Shown here: positions 59,713 through 64,000 of the stretch, one piece after another
Layout: each line of letters opens with the position of its first letter
How positions within the stretch are numbered: position 1 is the first letter of the stretch
From: an uncultured Actinomycetes bacterium
GTDB taxonomy: Bacteria > Actinomycetota > Acidimicrobiia > Acidimicrobiales > Acidimicrobilacustridaceae
Reading direction: 5' to 3'
NCBI GenBank assembly: GCA_937927725.1
Contig: CALBSE010000069.1
Span: forward strand, 68,737 to 132,736
DNA: 64,000 nucleotides
Notes under the pieces: model-generated
Database searches by the model: none
What the model was told of the DNA's origin: nothing
The model's input: only the letters and a program-made list of their open reading frames with translations
Translations under genes and position numbers: made by a program

Positions 59713-62505
59713 TCAGCTGCAACCGCTGGTGGTGCCGCATGACGGGCATGCATGGCAGGAGCCAGCACGCTGCATGGTGACACCGCACTGCATGCACATC
59801 GGTGCATCGTGATTGGTCGTCTTGACTTCACGAACCGTCGTCGTTTGCGTCTCGGTGAGAAGCGTCGTGACTGATTCGATTGACGGCGGATCAACCGGCA
59901 TCTCTGAACCCTGACGAGTCTCAACTGCATCGTCGACACCGGGAAGGGTCGGCTGCATGCGCTCTGAGGTGGTGAGGATGTTGAGTTCCGCACGCTCCTC
60001 AGGTGAGAGGTACTCAATCGCCATACGGCGGAAGAGGTAGTCCATGAGGGAGTTGGCGATACGGATATCCGGATCGTCGGTCATGCCGGCTGGTTCGAAT
60101 CGCATACCGGTGAACGCTTCGATGAAAGAGCGCAACGGCACGCCGTACTGAAGGCCGTGCGATACCGAGATGGCGAAGGCATCCATAATGCCGGCGAGGG
60201 TCGAACCCTGCTTTGACACACGGACGAAGATTTCGCCCGGACGACCGTCTTCGTATTCACCAACGGTGACGAAGCCCTTGCAATCGGCAACGCGGAACTC
60301 GAAGGTGCGCGAGACACGGGTACGAGGAAGCTTCTGACGGATCGGCTGGTAGATGATCTTCTCGACAACACGCTCGATGACTTCCGTGGCACCGGCGACC
60401 GGATCGATTTCGTCGTCATCCTTCTTTGACGCTGAAAGGGGCTGGGCCACCTTGCAGTTGTCGCGGTAGATGGCGACGGCCTTGATGCCGAGCTGCCATG
60501 CCTCGATGTGAAGCTTCTCGACCTCTTCGACCGAAACATCTTCGGGCATGTTGACGGTCTTGGAAATGGCGCCAGAGATGAACGGCTGAACGGCACCCAT
60601 CATGCGGATGTGGCCGCTGTAGTGGATGGTGTTGTCACCCATCGAGCAGGCGAACACCGGAATGTGCTCGGCCTTTATGTGTGGTGCACCGAGGATCGAC
60701 ATGTTCTCGTTGATGTAGGCAACGATTTCGTCGATCTGTGCGTCGGTGTAACCGAGCTTGGTAAGCGCACGAGGAATCGTCTGGTTGACGATCGACATGG
60801 TGCCGCCGCCAACAAGCTTCTTCATCTTGACCAGGCCAAGGTCGGGCTCAACACCAGTGGTGTCACAGTCCATCATGAGGCCGATAGTTCCGGTCGGTGC
60901 GAGCACCGAAGCCTGCGAGTTACGCACGCCAACTTCAGCGGCGAGTTCACATGCGTCATCCCATGACTGCTGTGCGGCCGAAAGCAATGCCGGAGGAACG
61001 AGTTCCTCGTCGATGCTGGCGGCAGCGGCACGGTGCTGACCAAGAACACGGAGCATGTGCTCGGCGTTTTCGGCGTAGCCGGCGAAGGGACCCATGCGCG
61101 AAGCGGTACGGGCCGAAGTCGCGTAGGCGTGACCGGTCATCAGCGAGGTGATCGCACCAGCAAGGGCACGACCTTCGTCGGAGTCGTACGGGAGGCCAAG
61201 CGCCATAAGAAGGGCGCCAAGGTTTGCGTAACCGAGACCAAGCTGACGGAACTTGCGGGAGTTGTCGCCGATCGGAACCGTCGGGTAATCGGCGTTACCG
61301 ACAAGGATTTCCTGAGCCGTAAACATGATCTCGATCGTGTGCTTGTAGGCCTCGATGTCGAACACGCCGTCTTCGCCGAGGTAGCGAAGAAGGTTGATAC
61401 TGGCGAGGTTGCACGCCGAATTGTCGATATGCATGTATTCCGAGCACGGGTTCGAACCATTGATGCGACCGGTGTTGCACGCGGTGTGCCAGTGGTTGAT
61501 CGTGGTGTCGAACTGCATGCCGGGATCGGCGCATTCCCAGGTGGCCTGCGAAATCTGACGCATCAGATCGCGAGCACGGATGGTCTTGACGATCTCGCCA
61601 CCATGCACTGCACGCAGATGCCAATCGGTGTCGTCGACAACGGCCTGCATGAACTCGTCGGTAACACGCACGGAGTTGTTTGCGTTCTGGTACTGGATGG
61701 AGGTGATGTCAGCGCCATCGAGGTCCATGTCGAAGCCGGCGTCGCGCAGCGCACGGGCCTTCTTTTCTTCACGGGACTTGCACCAGATGAACTCTTCGAT
61801 ATCGGGATGATCGACATTGAGGATGACCATCTTGGCGGCGCGACGGGTCTTGCCACCGGACTTGATGGTGCCGGCCGACGCATCGGCGCCACGCATAAAG
61901 CTCACGGGACCGGACGCAGTGCCGCCGCCCTTGAGGAATTCCTTCGAGGAACGGATGCGGGAAAGGTTGATACCTGCGCCCGAGCCACCCTTGAAGATGG
62001 TTCCTTCTTCGACGTACCAGTTGAGGATGGAGTCCATCTTGTCGTCCACCGACAAGATGAAGCATGCCGATGCCTGCTGCGGCACACCTTCAACGCCGAT
62101 GTTGAACCACACCGGCGAGTTGAACGCAGCGCGCTGGGTGATGATGATGAACTTCAGTTCGGCGCGGAACGCTTCGGCTTCTTCATCGGTGACGAAGTAG
62201 CCATCGCGAATGCCCCAGTCGGTGATGGTGTCGGCAACACGATCGGCGACCTGCTTGAGCGACCATTCACGCTCATCGGTGTCGGGGGTGCCGCGGAAGT
62301 ACTTCTGGGCAACGATATTGGTGGCGTTGAGCGACCAACCAACAGGGAACTCGACGCCAAGCTGCTCGAAGGCAACCTCGCCGGTCTTCCAGTTGGAGAT
62401 GCGAGCGTCACGACGTTCCCACTCAACCTGGTCGAATGGGTGGGTGTCGGCGCTTGTGTAGTGCCGACGGATGCCGATGCCGGCCTGTTCAGGTGCCAGG
62501 GCCAT
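59713..62505 (-). CDS. nrdJ: Adenosylcobalamin-dependent (class II) ribonucleotide reductase
   Basis: 930 residues. Makes dNTPs from rNTPs/rNDPs with a B12 radical, oxygen-independent. Active-site segments are NPCSEYMHIDNSACNLASINL, QRAAFNSPVWFNIG, and GGGTASGPVSFMR; the C-terminus has the CMQCG and CHACPSCGTTSGC cysteines of the reactivation/zinc tail. I chose ATG 62505, 7 nt after GGAGG; longer forms to 62697 are antisense-like and unlikely. No intein. Upstream lie a promoter, two NrdR boxes and a leader of about 345 nt. Confidence 0.93.
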   Translation of the reverse strand: MALAPEQAGIGIRRHYTSADTHPFDQVEWERRDARISNWKTGEVAFEQLGVEFPVGWSLNATNIVAQKYFRGTPDTDEREWSLKQVADRVADTITDWGIRDGYFVTDEEAEAFRAELKFIIITQRAAFNSPVWFNIGVEGVPQQASACFILSVDDKMDSILNWYVEEGTIFKGGSGAGINLSRIRSSKEFLKGGGTASGPVSFMRGADASAGTIKSGGKTRRAAKMVILNVDHPDIEEFIWCKSREEKKARALRDAGFDMDLDGADITSIQYQNANNSVRVTDEFMQAVVDDTDWHLRAVHGGEIVKTIRARDLMRQISQATWECADPGMQFDTTINHWHTACNTGRINGSNPCSEYMHIDNSACNLASINLLRYLGEDGVFDIEAYKHTIEIMFTAQEILVGNADYPTVPIGDNSRKFRQLGLGYANLGALLMALGLPYDSDEGRALAGAITSLMTGHAYATSARTASRMGPFAGYAENAEHMLRVLGQHRAAAASIDEELVPPALLSAAQQSWDDACELAAEVGVRNSQASVLAPTGTIGLMMDCDTTGVEPDLGLVKMKKLVGGGTMSIVNQTIPRALTKLGYTDAQIDEIVAYINENMSILGAPHIKAEHIPVFACSMGDNTIHYSGHIRMMGAVQPFISGAISKTVNMPEDVSVEEVEKLHIEAWQLGIKAVAIYRDNCKVAQPLSASKKDDDEIDPVAGATEVIERVVEKIIYQPIRQKLPRTRVSRTFEFRVADCKGFVTVGEYEDGRPGEIFVRVSKQGSTLAGIMDAFAISVSHGLQYGVPLRSFIEAFTGMRFEPAGMTDDPDIRIANSLMDYLFRRMAIEYLSPEERAELNILTTSERMQPTLPGVDDAVETRQGSEMPVDPPSIESVTTLLTETQTTTVREVKTTNHDAPMCMQCGVTMQRAGSCHACPSCGTTSGCS

Positions 62506-62710
62506 GAGAAGTCCTCCGCGTGGGTGATCGATGTGAGTGGTGGTGGCGAATCCGACCCTGCAGGAGCGGGGTTGGCACCGCTGCAGCCAGAGCTGAGGCG
62601 GGTGAAGCGGGATGATGCGTGGGTGCAGCTGGAGCGGTTGCCCGGGGGCGGCCACCAAATCGAGGGGCCCGTTGGGACTGCTGAGGGGTTCCACCACACC
62701 CGCTGACTAG

Positions 62711-62730
62711 TCCAGACGACGCTGTCTGGA
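62711..62730 (-). other. Leader hairpin TCCAGAC-N6-GTCTGGA
   Basis: Perfect 7-bp inverted repeat with a 6-nt loop in the long nrdJ leader. A second hairpin, CTCGGT-N6-ACCGAG, is at 62755-62772. Their role is not known; no cobalamin-riboswitch box was recognised. Confidence 0.5.
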
Positions 62731-62799
62731 CCGAGTTTTGGGTCTTGTCGTGGTCTCGGTGCCGAAACCGAGCCCTTTTGGGGTCCCGATTCCTGCCCA

Positions 62800-62815
62800 C
62801 CACAAGATGTTGTGG
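62800..62815. promoter_or_regulatory. NrdR box 1 (CCACAAGATGTTGTGG)
   Basis: 16-bp palindrome matching the actinobacterial NrdR-box type. It sits downstream of the nrdJ promoter and 42 bp from box 2, which is four helical turns, the phasing NrdR pairs usually show. Confidence 0.78.
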
Positions 62816-62841
62816 TTGTTCTGGCCCCCTCACCTTCCGGG

Positions 62842-62857
62842 CCACAAGATGTCGTGG
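62842..62857. promoter_or_regulatory. NrdR box 2 (CCACAAGATGTCGTGG)
   Basis: 16-bp palindrome with one mismatch between arms, next to the -10 element and over the expected transcription start of nrdJ. With box 1 it should allow ATP/dATP-responsive repression by NrdR. Confidence 0.78.
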
Positions 62858-62879
62858 AATTACAGCAGAGTAATTCCAC
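62854..62879. promoter_or_regulatory. Palindrome GTGGAATTAC-N6-GTAATTCCAC over the nrdJ promoter core
   Basis: Perfect 10-bp inverted repeat with a 6-bp spacer that overlaps the -10 element and the outer edge of NrdR box 2. It may be a separate operator or simply a cruciform-prone core promoter. Confidence 0.5.
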
Positions 62880-62888
62880 CCGTGTCAA
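62859..62888 (-). promoter_or_regulatory. nrdJ promoter
   Basis: Minus strand TTGACA (62888-62883), 18-bp spacer, TGTAAT (62864-62859). This is the best consensus sigma-70 promoter in the window and predicts transcription from about 62852. Confidence 0.7.
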
Positions 62889-63118
62889 CGATTTCGAGGA
62901 ATCGCTCGTGACGTGGGATTTTCGAGTGGTTGGGTGCGCTGCAACGCGAGCGCCAGGTAGAGCGAGTCACGCAGACCCACGCCCTAGGAGCCGCCCTGCC
63001 AACCGAGAACGCACAGAACGTTGCACCACCGTCCGTCGCTCGCGCCGCAGCACTGCACCCGGGTGAACCGTACGGCTCATGCCTGTGGGTTGGAAGAGGA
63101 ATAACCCTGTGTATTTGC

Positions 63119-63176
63119 GGTGGATAGTCGGTGGATGACCGGTGGACAACCCACATGTTGTCCACAGTTGTCCACA
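63119..63176. promoter_or_regulatory. Cluster of five DnaA-box-like 9-mers
   Basis: Two perfect TTGTCCACA boxes on the plus strand (63158-63166 and 63168-63176) and three on the minus strand (TTGTCCACC at 63149-63141, TCATCCACC at 63138-63130, CTATCCACC at 63127-63119). The three minus-strand sites are spaced exactly 11 bp and the two plus-strand sites 10 bp, so all five lie on one helix face. They lie 44 bp upstream of the ribD-like start and 230 bp from the nrdJ promoter. Confidence 0.7.
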
Positions 63177-63219
63177 GCAAGAGCAGCTGATCGCCCCCAC
63201 TGACCCCTAACGTGGCCGT

Positions 63220-63963
63220 GTGGATCAGCTCTTTCCCACATTCCTGCCTGACGCCAACCCTGTGGAACTCGTCGCGTCCGACCAGCGCCCGACCCCCGCC
63301 AAACGGCCCTGGGTCGTCGTGAACATGGTTGCAAGCATCGACGGGGCAATCGAGGTCGAAGGCCGCTCGGGCGGACTCGGCAGTCCGCCCGACAAAGCGA
63401 TGTTTCATGCCCTGCGCCAACTACCCGATGTGATCTTGGCCGGAGCCGGAACCGTTCGGGCCGAGAACTACGGGCCTGTGCAACTTGATGACGACGCGCA
63501 AGCACGACGCGTAGCGCGCGGACAACACCCGCTTCCGCGCCTCGCTGTCGTGAGCGGACGAGCACACCTTGATCCCGCATCGCGATTGTTCAGCGATCCA
63601 ACACAACGACCGCTCGTGATCACAACATCGTCAGCGCCTTCAGATGCCGTCGACCAACTTCGCGACGTTGCCGACATCATCGTTGCAGGTGCCGACAGCG
63701 TTGATCTGAACGAAGCATTCGCACAACTTCGCGACCACGAACTGAAAACATTGCTTTGCGAAGGCGGACCAACGCTCAATAACCAACTACTTGTTGACGA
63801 TCTTGTCGATGAGTGGTGTCAAACAATTGCACCAGTTCTCACCGGAGGCGATGCAGCACGAGGAGCGCACGGACCAACGGCAGGCGTTGCCCGCAATCTG
63901 CAACTCGCCCGCATCATCGTTGAAGACAACGTGACGTTGTTTCGTTACGCGCGCGAATCGTGA
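63220..63963 (+). CDS. RibD C-terminal-domain (pyrimidine reductase) family protein
   Basis: 247 residues, a stand-alone RibD_C/dihydrofolate-reductase-like domain without the deaminase. Visible: VNMVASIDGAIEV (about 34-46), LPDVILAGAGTVRAENYGP, and LLCEGGPTLNNQLL for NADPH binding. Such proteins may reduce the riboflavin pathway pyrimidine or act in F420/flavin or other pterin-like metabolism. GTG 63220 has no Shine-Dalgarno; TAACGT lies 4 nt upstream, which is closer than at other leaderless starts here. The start is therefore less certain. Confidence 0.8.
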   Translation: MDQLFPTFLPDANPVELVASDQRPTPAKRPWVVVNMVASIDGAIEVEGRSGGLGSPPDKAMFHALRQLPDVILAGAGTVRAENYGPVQLDDDAQARRVARGQHPLPRLAVVSGRAHLDPASRLFSDPTQRPLVITTSSAPSDAVDQLRDVADIIVAGADSVDLNEAFAQLRDHELKTLLCEGGPTLNNQLLVDDLVDEWCQTIAPVLTGGDAARGAHGPTAGVARNLQLARIIVEDNVTLFRYARES

Positions 63964-63974
63964 CGCTTTGGTTC

Positions 63975-63994
63975 CGTTGCTTTTGTTAGCAACG
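63975..63994 (+). terminator. Weak hairpin after the ribD-like gene
   Basis: CGTTGC / GCAACG with an 8-nt T-rich loop, 11 bp after the stop at 63963. The downstream sequence is cut by the window edge. Confidence 0.35.
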
Positions 63995-64000
63995 TGATCT

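Larger units (their letters stand above)
62506..63219. other. 714-bp intergenic region between nrdJ and the ribD-like gene
   Basis: No credible gene is seen on either strand. It contains, from nrdJ outward, a structured leader (inverted repeats at 62711-62730 and 62755-62772), two NrdR boxes, the nrdJ promoter, about 230 bp with nothing I recognise, and the DnaA-box-like cluster. Confidence 0.7.

Noticed and set aside
62506..62697. A 64-residue N-terminal extension of NrdJ.
   Set aside because: It lies in the leader after the NrdR boxes, is Pro/Gln-rich and unlike NrdJ starts, whereas ATG 62505 has GGAGG at 7 nt.
62506..62852. Cobalamin riboswitch upstream of the B12-dependent reductase.
   Set aside because: No convincing B12 box or conserved core was seen in the leader; a covariance search would be decisive.
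63119..63176. Chromosomal replication origin.
   Set aside because: DnaA-like boxes are present, but no dnaA/dnaN, no clear AT-rich unwinding region and few boxes; regulatory or titration roles fit better.
1..64000. Insertion sequences, phage genes, CRISPR arrays, tRNA and rRNA genes.
   Set aside because: I looked for transposase-like proteins, spaced direct repeats and tRNA-like cloverleaf segments between genes and saw none; most gaps are too short to hold them.

Overview
The window reads as chromosome of a lipid- and steroid-degrading actinobacterium. I favour Acidimicrobiia (Ilumatobacter/Microthrix-like) over mycobacteria. Reasons: mycobacterial-type steroid genes in a different order, F420-type luciferase-like oxidoreductases, a B12-dependent ribonucleotide reductase, many acyl-CoA dehydrogenases and SDRs, and no mce, KstR or KstR2 elements that I can see. 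The taxon is an inference from gene content; no rRNA or tRNA gene, CRISPR array, insertion sequence or phage gene was seen.

Layout. (1) 1-8.3 kb: late steroid (HIP, ring C/D) degradation, as echA20-ipdA-ipdB-ipdC and an amidohydrolase-like gene-fadE30-ipdF, with an SDR and an APH-type kinase between them. (2) 8.3-13.9 kb: a branched-chain-amino-acid-type ABC importer: lipoprotein binding protein, fused LivH-LivM permease, LivG, LivF and a small two-helix membrane protein. (3) 14-20.5 kb: aldehyde dehydrogenase-alcohol dehydrogenase-SDR operon, divergent from a D-aminoacylase-like hydrolase, then a YHYH lipoprotein. (4) 20.5-31.3 kb: FadE26/FadE27-like acyl-CoA dehydrogenase pair, a degenerate SDR coupled to an intact SDR, a luciferase-like oxidoreductase, an LPXTG-anchored DUF11 surface protein, and a four-gene operon of an unknown protein plus three SDRs. 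(5) 31.3-36.3 kb: a second Liv-type importer with the same small membrane protein, coupled to a 3-alpha-hydroxysteroid-dehydrogenase-like gene. (6) 36.4-54 kb: acyl-CoA ligase, MarR, kinase, TetR with two amidohydrolases, a FadE-FadE-FadD19-like-Rv3520c-like-SDR operon, a fourth amidohydrolase, and a CaiB-hydrolase-thiolase-like operon. (7) 54-64 kb: cell-envelope and housekeeping genes: peptidoglycan-binding lipoprotein, esterase, methyltransferase, exported DUF1800/DUF1501 pair, nrdJ and a RibD-like reductase.

Together the genes suggest import of a sterol or bile-acid-like compound, CoA activation, side-chain beta-oxidation by heteromeric acyl-CoA dehydrogenases, and HIP ring opening by EchA20 and IpdAB. 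Features that look least described are: the conserved small membrane protein and the shared RPFT tail of the two Liv-type transporters, and the coupling of one transporter to an HsdA-like gene; a helically phased cluster of DnaA-box-like 9-mers between nrdJ and the ribD-like gene; a pseudo-amidohydrolase in the fadE30-ipdF operon; a coupled degenerate/intact SDR pair; a shared CTGAC-N5-GTCAG operator; and a repeated leaderless-promoter design (TANNNT, 6-7 nt, start codon). Functional names rest on recalled family resemblance and motifs; no database search was run.
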